The notes under the pieces: generated by a model | Database searches by the model: none | Told to the model about the DNA's origin: nothing | Seen by the model: the letters and a program-made list of their open reading frames with translations, nothing else | Translations under genes and position numbers: made by a program | Shown here: positions 38,803-49,381 of the stretch, in pieces | Numbering within the stretch: the first letter of the stretch is position 1 | How the letters are laid out: the number at the start of each line of letters is the position of its first letter | Source: Culex pipiens pallens | Lineage: Eukaryota > Arthropoda > Insecta > Diptera > Culicidae | Assembly (NCBI RefSeq): GCF_016801865.2 | Contig: NC_068939.1 | Coordinates: forward strand, 39,718,747-39,782,746 | Direction of reading: 5' to 3' | Length of the DNA stretch: 64,000 bases

Positions 38803-39586
38803 AACAATACCAAACCATGTTATTCCAAGGGTAAAATAATACCTCAAAATAGAACCATTTCAATACCAAGTTGAGGTCTTCTGGATTTTTGAACATTGCT
38901 TGAATACCAAAACTTGGTATTGCCATGGTTTTAATTTTAGGTATTCCCGCGCCCTTGGAAAATCATATTTTGTATTCCTGTGGTCTTCCACATACATGAT
39001 TTTGGTATGATTTGATGGTATTTTACCATCTATTACTGGGCAACCAAGATCACATTTTGGTCACTGATATTTGCACAAGTAATACCAAAATTTGGTATTT
39101 TCATACCATTTTTAGTGCAGCAGTTGCAGTTAGTGAAATAACGGAAATTATTCATATGCAACAGCCAAATCTACTCACCTGATGATTCCATGTTGTTCTT
39201 AGTGATATTCTTCACCACACCGAATGCATTTGTCATTGATGAACGGCCTGTGCATGAAGTTCTTGAAGATTCTGAAAAATAACAAGATTGAAAAATAAGT
39301 GTTATTAAAATAAAACTGGATTGAAATTCACCAAAATTCAATAATCTTTCGATTGACTCCCGTGTGGATCAATCGGACAGCGCACTGGCTCACAATCCAG
39401 AGGTTGCTGGTTCGAATCCCGCGGCGGGCGCTCTAAAATTCTTTGTGTAAATATGTGTATTCGGCGCCGTCGCTCCGTGCCATACTCTAGTACACTTAGG
39501 AGCCCAGGGCGGCGAAGTCCTTGTGGTTAAAAAGGAAGACACTAGTGGTTGGTACTAGCAATGGTGGCCGACAGCTATAAAGTCAA
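38803..39586 (+). repeat. 784-bp exact duplication, copy 1
   Basis: Matches 41922-42705 with a constant offset of 3119 bases and no difference seen by eye. It includes about 545 bp of a TIR element plus its SINE. Neither terminal inverted repeat of the parent element is present here. Confidence 0.85.
39360..39586 (+). mobile_element. tRNA-headed SINE within the 784-bp duplication
   Basis: Identical by eye to the SINE at 42479 but stops at AAAGTCAA, lacking the terminal CTTCG and the second target duplication. Its end coincides with the end of the duplicated block. Confidence 0.8.
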
Positions 39587-39887
39587 TTAAAGAAATGTCC
39601 AAATTTATGAAAATCTTCGGTTGAACAAATTTCATGTAAAATGTTAAAACTTTTGATTCGTGCTTTGATTTCAGTTTAAAATGCATTTGAATCGATAATT
39701 TTATAAACATAACTAGTTTAAAAGACCGTTTGAAAGTTAAAGTCAATTTAAAACACAAGGCGATTGTTTTGTTTTGTAAAATTTTCGTTTTACATTACAT
39801 TAATTATAATAGTAAATTTGATACGGTTAACTGGAACGCCCAACGCCTGTCCAACTTACACGGTCGCCCAAGCCTCCCAAAAAAGGT

Positions 39888-40253
39888 GGAACGGTACCTT
39901 CAACTCGCTGGTTCTCGGGTATCACTACACCAATTGGGACGATTCTTGTTTCCAGTGATTTGTAAGAATGTCTAGATGATCCTAACATTTTGCAGAACTT
40001 GATTAGAACAAATCTGTAATTTCTTCGGCCGAAAACATCGTTCCACCTTTTTTAAAACGACAGCCTTAGCGGAATTTCCGCCGAATTTTTTTTTACACGC
40101 AAAAAAAGTTGGAACGATGTTTTTGATCGCTTAATTTACAGATTTGAGCAAAGTTGTAGGATCATCGAGACATTCTAACAAATCACTGGAAAAAAGAATC
40201 TTCTTGATTGGCTGAGTAATGCCCGAGAACCATTGAGTTGAAGTTACCGTTCC
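39888..40253. mobile_element. foldback MITE with GGAACGGTA ends
   Basis: Arms 39888-40055 and 40100-40253 pair (GGAACGGTACCTTCAACTCG against GGAACGGTAACTTCAACTCA; inner CCAGTGATTTGTAAGAATGT and complement). The centre pairs again around ATCGTTCCA. Confidence 0.7.
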
Positions 40254-40259
40254 AATTTG

Positions 40260-41770
40260 ATACCTTTCTTACGCTTGTATTCACAATCAACCTTTCTGAG
40301 CTTTGCTATGATGGTGATAAATCTTAGCCCTAATATACTAATTTTCTGAGATCTGGTTGATAGCCATTTTAAAATGGCTTGAGTGCTTTTAGTATGAGTT
40401 AGGGTAACCAAATCTTTAGAGTCTATGGTCTATGGTTGATCCGGACATCATTTTCATCAAAATCTCTGTGATCCGTCTTCCTGAAAGTAACAAAAAAAGC
40501 ATTACTCCATAGAAAACAAGATAGAAAAAGATAAGATAATTAAGAGATATTTCTTACGGACTTATTATAAATTATTCCCATTTTGTTTAGCTAAACATAT
40601 CAAGCTTGGCTATTATTTATACAAATAATAACTTTTTCGATCTAAAATTCAGATTATCCAAAGGCTTTTATGTTGCCCCTGTTCGCATATATGTCCCATA
40701 TGTATTAACATCATTATTGAGTTATTGATGCAGTTTATTTTTAAATCCTGTGCTCTTTCAGAAAAGCCCAATACATCCAGTACTTGGTTCTAGAAATCAG
40801 GATGAAATCCAGTTTTTTCGTGAAACTTAACACGTAACTTTAAGGAGGTTATAGACTAGTTCAAACAAACAATTAAACTTTTTGACGGGTTGGCAGTTGG
40901 CCTGCTCTGTTCGTTTGCATGCATTTGTCTGCAGAAACGTCAGCCTGTATAAATTTGGTTTTATGTGCAAGTTTGGCCAACTGTCAAACACAAAAAAGTG
41001 CGAGATTTTTAGTTTGTTTGCCATAGTCTAATAGATTTTTTAAGTGTGGGACAAACTTTTTTCAGCTTGCTGTTTTTGCATTTATGGAACTTTGGATAAT
41101 CGAAACATTAGGAATTTTGTTTTCGTATTTTTTTTCATTTTCTATCCTTTTTAACGTCAAATTAGAATTCTGCGAAAATTTGAATAGTTGGTTGCCTATT
41201 ATATTATGAAATTCGTATTTTTTAATAATAATAATAAATTATCCCCGCTATTTTGGTCGTCATCTAGAATTAAAAATTCTGAATCTCTTTAGAGTAGTTC
41301 CGGGGCTTTAACTCGACAATCAAGAATATAACACCAAACACAATACATTTTCGTGATTAATTATCCGAAATGATTTTTTTATTTTCAAGAACGTAAATTG
41401 AGGCTGAACTGAAAGGTCACAGTTGATGTTTAACCGTTCGTGGTAATTAAATTTAAAGGCACACATCAAAAGGTTCAGTTGAAGGGTTCTTTACCAAAAA
41501 TATATGCATTTACAAACCAAATCCTGACAATAGAGGTTTCTACGTGCGCATGTATTGCGTGTACGTACACAAAAAAGATTGAGGTTAAATTTTGTCCGGC
41601 CAGCAAAATCAGATGGTGCGCTAGTGTGCGTACGCGAAACGTCATAAAGCTCTATAAAAAAAATTCTTTGTTGGAAATAATTTTATATGCAATACTTCAG
41701 AGGATTAATACAAATTATATCCCTAGTTCCAGTTATTGTAGAAAAACTTAATTGATTCTAAAACAAATTT
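40260..41770. other. AT-rich stretch, no gene recognised
   Basis: No element ends or coding frames of note; one + strand open frame of 103 codons (41440-41751) has no recognisable motif. Confidence 0.4.
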
Positions 41771-41776
41771 CGGTAC

Positions 41777-43275
41777 CCCGAGCAGGGGTAAATAACACGG
41801 GAATACCAAATTTTGGTATTACTTGAGCAAATAACAGCGACCAAAATGTGCCCTTGGTTGCCCAGTAATAGATGGTAAAATACCATGAAATCAGACCAAA
41901 GTCTTGTATGTGGAAGGGCACAACAATACCAAACCATGTTATTCCAAGGGTAAAATAATACCTCAAAATAGAACCATTTCAATACCAAGTTGAGGTCTTC
42001 TGGATTTTTGAACATTGCTTGAATACCAAAACTTGGTATTGCCATGGTTTTAATTTTAGGTATTCCCGCGCCCTTGGAAAATCATATTTTGTATTCCTGT
42101 GGTCTTCCACATACATGATTTTGGTATGATTTGATGGTATTTTACCATCTATTACTGGGCAACCAAGATCACATTTTGGTCACTGATATTTGCACAAGTA
42201 ATACCAAAATTTGGTATTTTCATACCATTTTTAGTGCAGCAGTTGCAGTTAGTGAAATAACGGAAATTATTCATATGCAACAGCCAAATCTACTCACCTG
42301 ATGATTCCATGTTGTTCTTAGTGATATTCTTCACCACACCGAATGCATTTGTCATTGATGAACGGCCTGTGCATGAAGTTCTTGAAGATTCTGAAAAATA
42401 ACAAGATTGAAAAATAAGTGTTATTAAAATAAAACTGGATTGAAATTCACCAAAATTCAATAATCTTTCGATTGACTCCCGTGTGGATCAATCGGACAGC
42501 GCACTGGCTCACAATCCAGAGGTTGCTGGTTCGAATCCCGCGGCGGGCGCTCTAAAATTCTTTGTGTAAATATGTGTATTCGGCGCCGTCGCTCCGTGCC
42601 ATACTCTAGTACACTTAGGAGCCCAGGGCGGCGAAGTCCTTGTGGTTAAAAAGGAAGACACTAGTGGTTGGTACTAGCAATGGTGGCCGACAGCTATAAA
42701 GTCAACTTCGTTTCGATTGACTCGTTTTTCAAAGTATTTGGTTTTTTTAAAGTTATTTTAGCGCAAAATTTATTATCTTGTCCAAATTGGTAAAAAAAAT
42801 CCCATAGTTTCAGAGAAAATTGATGAAACCTTTCAATACCATAATAATACCAAAATGTGCCATCCTGACTTAGAAAATTTTCCACAATTTCAAGTCATTT
42901 CTGTAGGGGGTATATCAAAAATGTTTAAAATCAAGTTCGAAATTTCCGGTTTTCAATGAAAGCATTCGCTTTGAGACATCATTTTAGTGCAAAATTAATT
43001 ATTTTGTCAAAATTGGTCAAAATTTTCCCATAGTTTCAGAGGAATTTGATAAAATACTTTAATACCAAAATAATACCAATATGTGGTGTTCGACCATTGA
43101 CAAATTCTGCAATTTTGCAATATTAAAACAATACCTTAAATTGGTATGATACCACATTTTGCTCTTGCATAATCCTCAAGACAAATTTTAAAGGGTCCAG
43201 GAATACCAAAATTTGGTATTGATACCAGAGAAAGGTATTATTACGCATTTCCCTTGTTATTTACCCATGCTCGGG
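41777..43275. mobile_element. TIR element F with AATACC/GGTATT palindromic words
   Basis: Ends carry imperfect inverted repeats: CCCGAGCAGGGGTAAATAAC at left, CCCGAGCATGGGTAAATAAC as the reverse complement at right. The palindrome AATACCAAA(A)TTTGGTATT or close variants recurs near both ends (about 41802-41822, 43200-43220) and inside (about 42023, 42200). It contains the SINE at 42479-42710. No transposase ORF, so non-autonomous. Confidence 0.7.
42479..42710 (+). mobile_element. tRNA-headed SINE inserted in a TIR element
   Basis: Same SINE family as 24428-24678. It is flanked by an exact 13-bp duplication, TTTCGATTGACTC (42466-42478 and 42711-42723). A-box near 42484-42495, B-box 42528-42538. 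It sits inside the AATACC-word element 41777-43275, so that element is older. Confidence 0.85.
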
Positions 43276-43300
43276 ACACCAAGCTCTGAATGATTCGTGT

Positions 43301-43378
43301 GGGAGCGGCCGTGGCTGACTGGTTACGGTGTTCGCTTTGTAAGCGAATGGTCCTGGGTTCGATTCCCATCTGCTCCCA
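43301..43378 (+). tRNA. tRNA-Thr(TGT)-like sequence, probably SINE head or pseudogene
   Basis: Shows pairing acceptor ends (GGGAGCG with TGCTCCC), a perfect anticodon stem TTCGC/GCGAA around loop TTTGTAA (anticodon TGT), A-box TGGCTGACTGG and B-box GGTTCGATTCC. The T stem is imperfect (C/T mismatch plus an extra base) and spacing before the D stem is irregular. A second tRNA-like sequence faces it downstream, so a mobile or derived origin is more likely than a working gene. Confidence 0.45.
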
Positions 43379-43435
43379 ACGAGAAAGTATAGGAAATATA
43401 AATCTTGAAACTCTGAACATGAACGAAAAATCAAA

Positions 43436-43510
43436 GTCACTCCAGTCGGGGTTCGATCCCCCGTACTTTGGATTGGTAAGCAAAAATGCTAACCACTAGG
43501 CCATCGCGAC
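43436..43510 (-). tRNA. convergent tRNA-like sequence
   Basis: On the minus strand it starts GTCGCGATGGCCTAGTGGTT (A-box TGGCCTAGTGG) and carries a B-box in GGGGATCGAACCCC. The acceptor pairs only partly and the anticodon arm is not clean, so no isotype is given. It faces the tRNA-like unit at 43301 across about 57 bp. Confidence 0.4.
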
Positions 43511-44150
43511 TTGGTGAGCTATAACTGAAATTAGGAATACTGTTATTACCAACTATATACGCGCTGGGTCCTTGTCCATTTGACAAGGGTTCGGAAGTTC
43601 TAAATAACGTTTGAACCCGATTGGTGCAAACGTTCTTCAGGGCGGGGCTTGTCGATAAAGCTGAAGTACCTCGCGCTCGGCTAGCCAGCGTAGAAATGGG
43701 TCAACGAAGTTCGGCAGAGCTAACACCTTCCAAATGCCTATGCGAGTTATTTGCATGTATATAAAGTAGATCTAAAAGTACATGGAAACAACTCAATTTG
43801 TAAGAAGCGGCCGCGTGGTCCCGTTTGGTTGGTTGCACATACTTGCACTCACACACGCACCAAGCTCTGAATGATTCGTACTGTTAATTTCATATAAAAT
43901 ATGAAAAGTTTTAAGTTTAATTCCATTTTAGCTTTAGAATGACCAGGAATACCTCACATTAATCATCACCTCATGATGAGTTTTCACCTGATGTTTCCTG
44001 GTTTCATTCCACATTCAACATGTGGCTCACCTCCTCGACAAAAGCCAGAACACCTTCTTTTCATCCAATATTCCAGCGTATTTACGTTGAAAAGGTGCCC
44101 CTCTTTGTTCCAACTCTCAAATTTTCTCCTTTTTCCACACCTCCTTCCAG

Positions 44151-44275
44151 AACATCATCATCATCACCGTCAGGGGCGCCACCTTCGCCGACAATCCCGA
44201 CCAGAGTCCCTTAAGTGAAAGCTCTGCCGCGGGAAAATCCCATCAATCCTCCGGCAACCTCGTCGGAGAAGAAAA
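44151..44275 (+). other. candidate non-coding leader exon
   Basis: A pyrimidine-rich stretch ending CACACCTCCTTCCAG precedes 44151, and GAAAA/GTGAGA follows 44275, giving a possible 125-nt internal exon. It is GC-richer than its surroundings and carries an in-frame stop in its best reading frame, so it would be 5' UTR. It lies about 0.9 kb upstream of the Pde8 coding exon on the same strand. There is no protein-level support; this is a splice-signal inference. Confidence 0.3.
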
Positions 44276-45197
44276 GTGAGAAAACAGAGGAGGAAAATTC
44301 AACAGCTCATCTTAAATCGTGTGAGTCGAGTGTGGTTCGTAAAATTTGTCGGTGAAATTTGAAGGTAAATAAAGTTGCTGGGAAAAAAAGTTGTTTGCTG
44401 CTCATTGTGGGAAAATTTCGTGGAAAAGCGTGCTCGGTGTGATGTTAATTTGAGGGGGGGAAAGGCATGTTAAGTCATTCGAGGAAGAAAAACAAGAGAA
44501 GATTGTTGCTCGTGAGGTTTTTTTTTTCGAAATAAAAATGTGAAAACAGAGAAGAGGATAATTAATTTATGGAGCAAAAGTTGTGTGATGTGCTATTATT
44601 TTAATTGAAATTGTATCTCCAATGAGGGTGGTGGAATGCTCACTGGGTGAAGGAAAACAAATTTAGAAAATCCTGATAAAAGTTAAAGGAGCATGAGTGA
44701 TTAATGAGAGTGATTTTTGGAGAAAGTGGCGGTAGAGTGGCTTGCTCGCCAAAAACAACGAATTCAAGGAAGAAAACAATCTTCAAAAGATGTAGCAATC
44801 GTGAATCGTGAATTGGAACAAGACCGGTAACAAATCGAGATGCTAGGAAGTAGCGGTGGGTTTGCAATTTAAAACTTTACAACCTACTTGAATTGACTTA
44901 ATTTTGTTAATGACAGAAACAATATTGTTAGAAAGATTTGTTTTTTTTTCTTATCTTAATCATTTGGGCAGATTTATAACACATAACAAATTTATTCATT
45001 TTTTTTTTAATTTAACTCCATCAAACCTACCGCGTCCCAGCCCTACCCTGTTATCAACGTTCCAAGACATGATTAATGAGGGGAAGTTGTTCCGAATTCA
45101 GTGGATCGGGCGATCCAGTCAGTGGGGGAAGGCTGGTGATAATTGATTTTCTGCCACAAAAGTGATCCACCGTTTCCGTTTCCGTCTTGTTTTCCAG

Positions 45198-45493
45198 AGC
45201 AAGGTTAAAGTTACCGAGTGAAATCGAAGCCCTGAAAGTGAGTTCAAATTTAAAGTGTTTGCAAGATTGAGGAAAACCACACACACGGCAGTGATGGCCT
45301 GAGGCTTCCGAGGCCACTGGTTGGCTGAATGTGGCTGAATGGTTTGTGCTGCGGCGGTGGTCTCTGCGGCATCGGAGACGTCCTGAAGGATCACCATCAC
45401 CAGCAGCACGAAGAAGACGGTGGTCCCGGGGACTGTGGGTTGGCCGCCGCTCTCCGGGGGTGTCCTGGGGGGCGTTGTTCCACGTGTACCGTT
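45198..45493 (+). other. Pde8: 5' UTR part of Pde8 exon 1, with upstream ATGs
   Basis: A long pyrimidine tract ends TTGTTTTCCAG at 45197, marking a likely acceptor, so the coding exon probably starts at 45198 with 296 nt of leader. The leader holds several upstream ATGs. One gives a three-codon minimal uORF (ATG GCC TGA, near 45293). Another at 45329 is in frame with the main ORF and would add 55 residues rich in Cys, Gly and His before MGCTPS. Initiation there would bury the acylation signal. The splice acceptor is inferred from sequence only. Confidence 0.5.
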
Positions 45494-45829
45494 ATGGGGT
45501 GCACCCCGAGCATACTGTCCAACAGCAGTGGTGGCAGCACCAGCAACGGTCAGCAGAACCGCAAGGATTCCGGCGGCATCTACGGTGGTGTTCCGGCCTC
45601 AACGGCGGCGGTCACAACGACGACGACGACCTCGGCGGCGACCACCGGTAATGTAGGTATCGAGGGGAGCAAGAGTGTTTGTGGTGGTGGTGGTGGTGAA
45701 AGCAACGGTGCCAATAATAACAATAAACTAGCAACACTGGCTTCGCCGAAGAAGATGCTGGGACCGTCGTCCCATCTGGGTGGAGTGCCCTCTAAGGCCA
45801 CCGGTGGTGCCACTGGTGGAAGAGAGAAG
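45494..45829 (+). CDS. Pde8: PDE8-type phosphodiesterase, first coding exon
   Basis: Encodes residues 1-112 of a probable high-affinity cAMP phosphodiesterase of the PDE8 family, which hydrolyses cAMP at membranes. The peptide starts MGCTPSILSNSSGG. Gly2 and Cys3 form a myristoylation/palmitoylation signal, and the pattern MGC-PSI resembles the vertebrate PDE8 N-terminus (recalled family knowledge). The rest is low complexity, typical of insect exon 1: Thr run 41-46, Gly run 64-68, Asn run 74-77, then SPKK near 84-87. The exon ends GAGAAG/GTAATT at 45829 in phase 0. This ATG was chosen over an in-frame upstream ATG at 45329 because it places the acylation motif at the N-terminus. The next exon at 54722 continues in frame with the insect Pde8 KKDSIV block. 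PAS and catalytic domains are not in the window. Other MGC-starting proteins are possible from this exon alone; exon 2 makes Pde8 most likely. Confidence 0.75.
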
Positions 45830-46701
45830 GTAATTTTTTGGATTTTGATGGTGTAGTATTTTTGGAACACAAAATACCCGTAGATGTTGAAAAAATATGG
45901 AAAATGTCAGCTTTTTTGCTGATGTGGATATCAATTTCAATGGTATTGATTTTTTTGTTGTTTTAAATGCTAGTCTACATCGATTTACTTTATCCACTTT
46001 GTTAACACAAAGCTAGGAAATCATTAACCTTAGAAAGGTTTGCGAGTTGGTGCTATTTCCAATCGTTAGAGAAGGAAAAAGCTTCTAAACGAGTGTAAAA
46101 TAAAACAATTTGGCAACCCAGCCTTACGTTATGACCAATTTGACTAATTCCATACGAGTAGTTCTCTAGAATTTTGTTTTTTTTTCGTAATTTTGGATCT
46201 TTGTTTTTTTTTGTTTTTTTTTTTGAGACTTCATTAAATGATGAATATTGGATTTTTTTTGTTTGCCCAAACCTTTTCATACACAGATAGTGTGCTACAA
46301 GTAACCAATTTTCATCATCTGATCATAGGCAAGTTTCTATACATTTTTTGGAGGGTATGATACAAAAATGTTTTAAAAATATTCAAAATCTGTATCTTAG
46401 GAAACATCCACCCAAAAGTGATCATTTCAAGCAAAACAACGTAAATGGGCCAAAGCCGAAGTGTAAACAAAGAGTCTGTCCTGCTCGTGCCTAGTGTAAA
46501 TATTCACTGACGTAAGCAGGACAAACTGTACACTAAATTTAAAAAAGTACCAAATTTCCTAATTCTAGGAATATTGCCTCTTTTTCTTATTTAGTTATTG
46601 GGTTTTTCGAATTACTGAATAAAATTTCACTGAATAAAGTTTCAGTTTTCAGTGTTTGTTTACAATTCAGCTTTGGCCCATTTACATTTTATTGCTTGTT
46701 T

Positions 46702-47137
46702 CTAATCTAATCTAATCTAATCTAACTCTAGCGCAGCCAGTCTTTCGAGGGCATCCTGGAAAATGCCTTAGGTTGATTAACGCCTAGCATCCTCTTGTCA
46801 TTATTAACAATTGCAGTGCCCAATGCAATAAATTGCTTTGTAACATCACAAACGTTAAAGCGGCCAGGCCAACTGCGTAAAGTTTACCGCAAAGATGATT
46901 CTTTGAATTGGATTGAGTTTGAACACGAATGTTCAAACAACAACACATTTCTGAATCGACAGGGGAGGAAGAAACGTGGGGATCCCCCGCTCACGTTCCT
47001 GTTTGTAGGAGCAATAAATCGTTGGGAGCCACCAGCTAAGAAGTTTTGGTGCTCCGGGACCCTCGAGGATGGGACACTGTATTTCCACAAATGCCCTGGA
47101 CACTATTTGCCGTGGTTATAGCGCCACAACTCGCTCA
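46702..47137 (-). mobile_element. 5'-truncated non-LTR retrotransposon tail
   Basis: Bounded by an exact 22-bp direct repeat (46680-46701 and 47138-47159). The left edge is (TCTAA)n, i.e. a (TTAGA)n 3' tail on the minus strand, typical of several arthropod non-LTR elements. The body has only short open frames, so no clade is assigned. Confidence 0.6.
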
Positions 47138-47599
47138 ATTTACATTTTATTGCTTGTTTGTATAAGAAGTGATGTTTTTTTTTACTTATGCAAGCTTGGC
47201 CATATCTTAAAACATTTTTTAAAGAAATTTTAAAGGGTTTTGAAAATTCCTTAACAGCATGCTTTTGGAGATTGGACCATTGGACTAATGATTTCTGAGA
47301 AATATCTAACAGAACAAGCCACTAAAAAGGGTTTCTAAGTGTCATCAAAATAGCGTCCAATATTCAGTAAAGAACATTTCTCAACGAAAAAATGTGGAAC
47401 AAGAAAAACGCAAAGCAATTCTAAATTACAAAAGGGGGCGGATTTTCTTCGCGCGGCAGTGTAATGGTTAATTACGCATTTTAAATTTTGTAATTTATTT
47501 TTTCTATTGTTTCCTAATTAAAAGAACTTTTTTTTTATTTTTAATGTTGAGTTCTAAAATAGGCCGTTGTATTTCTTTAAGTTTATATTTTTTTTCAAA

Positions 47600-48750
47600 T
47601 CTACATTGATCCAAAAAATCATAACTCAGTCAATATTGTTTTGCACATTCTGGAAATTTCTGAAAAGTGAGCATTTGATGTCCCCTAAAACATATCAGAA
47701 AATCAAAAAAAAAAAAAAAAATAGTGTTTTCTAGCACATCAAGTTTTTGTGACAAAAAGTGAAATAAAAAATCACCAAAAATGTTTTATCGTGCAAAATT
47801 TTTTCAGTGTAGTCCATATCCATACCTACAACTTTGCCTAAGAAACCAAATCGATCAAAAAATTCCTTCAAAAGATACAGGAGCAATTCTCTACCAAAAC
47901 CGGAAATGGATTTTATTTGTATTTTTTTATTTGGCTCAAAATTTTTGGGGACCTTCCCTATGACCAAATAAGCTATCTTGCGTCATTGGTTCACCCATAC
48001 AAGTCTCCATACAATTTTGGCTGCTGTCCATACAAAAATTGTATGTAAATAATCAAACAACTGTAACTTTTGAGTGAATTTTCTGTTCAAATTGGTGTCT
48101 TCGGCAAAGTTGTAGGTATTGTTGAGGACTTTTGAGAAAAAATAGGTACACGGAAAAAAAATTGCAGATTTTTTTATGAACTTTTTTCACTAAAACTCAA
48201 TTTCCCAAAGTAGGTATTTTTTAATTTTCGAGATTTTTAGATATGTTTTAGGGGACAAAAATCCGCAACCTTTGGGCCATAGAGAAACATGGCCAAAAAA
48301 TCTGCCGCCATGTAATGAATTTTTGAAAAAATAGTGATTTTTGGAATAAATCGAAGTTTCATGCAAAAACAAGTTTGACATTAATTTAAATTGAATTTGC
48401 AATCAAAAAGTTCTTAACAGGTTCTTTGATAAAGGGCTCCGTTTTCAAGATACAGCCACCGAAAGTTCGATTTTAGCGAAATATTTGCAGTTTTTCGATT
48501 TTTAAAAAAAGTTTAAGTCAAATCAAAAAATACAAAAAATGAAAATGGTCGAAATCGGCGGATTTGGTAAAGAGTTGCTCACAGATTTTTCAATTTTCAT
48601 TAAAAAATATATGGAAAAACTAATGATGCAAAATGGCTTCTTTAAGCATACCGAATGCACCAAAAAAATTCAGCTGGATAAAAAAATAACAAACATAATA
48701 ACATAATAACAAACATAAAAATTAAAGAAAAAAGACCGACTTCGTAGAGA
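47600..48750. repeat. foldback family G fragments in intron 1
   Basis: Arm pieces in both orientations: 47600-47885, then 48040-48470 inverted, then 48500-48740, all with the family's CAAAGTTGTAGGTAT / CTTTGATAAAGGGCTCCG type blocks but diverged. Confidence 0.5.
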
Positions 48751-49381
48751 ATTGCTCAATTAGAACTTTTCCATGCACTAAAAAAAAAATTTAACCTTTC
48801 AGCACTAAAACCTAAATTTCCTCATTTTTTCAATTTTTGAAAGGGTACCTATTGTGATGTTCATTTAAGTACTTGAATAGTTTTGTAAAAAAAGCCACTT
48901 TTACTGAAGTCCGAATGATTGTTAAAAGGGATGTTTTAAAAAGAAACCCGTCATGTTTAGGGCTAGTGATTTTTCACGGCAAAAAAAAACGAAATTACGC
49001 AGCATGCCAAATTTAAAACACTGAAATTTCACGGCAATTTCACGGTACTCTAAAAATTGCTCAGAATAAAGGTAAAAATGTATTCTTTAGCAATATTACA
49101 AAGTGTGAAAGGGATATACTCAACGTTAAAATTTGTTTATAGGACCTAATAAAAAAAGTCAAGAATTTATGATTCAGCAGTTTTAATTTTATTGAGATTT
49201 TATAAAATAATTTGCTCAAATACCTCCAAAACGAAGCATGCCCTGAACTTCTAATTCATCAAAACTAGAATCATTAAAATAAGTGCAAGAAAGGGTTTTT
49301 TTGCTTTCCTTAATTTCAACAATAGAAAAAAATGTTCAAGCAAAATTTCATTAAAAGCAGTTTATTGATTAGGGTACGTTA

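Larger units (their letters stand above)
43277..43879. repeat. insertion bounded by 22-bp direct repeats
   Basis: The sequence CACCAAGCTCTGAATGATTC followed by GT occurs exactly at 43277-43298 and 43858-43879. Between lie 559 bp with the convergent tRNA-like pair and about 350 bp of GC-richer sequence. The repeats may be a target-site duplication. Confidence 0.6.

Noticed and set aside
43301..43378. Functional nuclear tRNA-Thr gene
   Set aside because: T-stem mismatch, irregular spacing and a convergent tRNA-like partner make a mobile or pseudogene origin more likely; listed at moderate confidence as tRNA-like.
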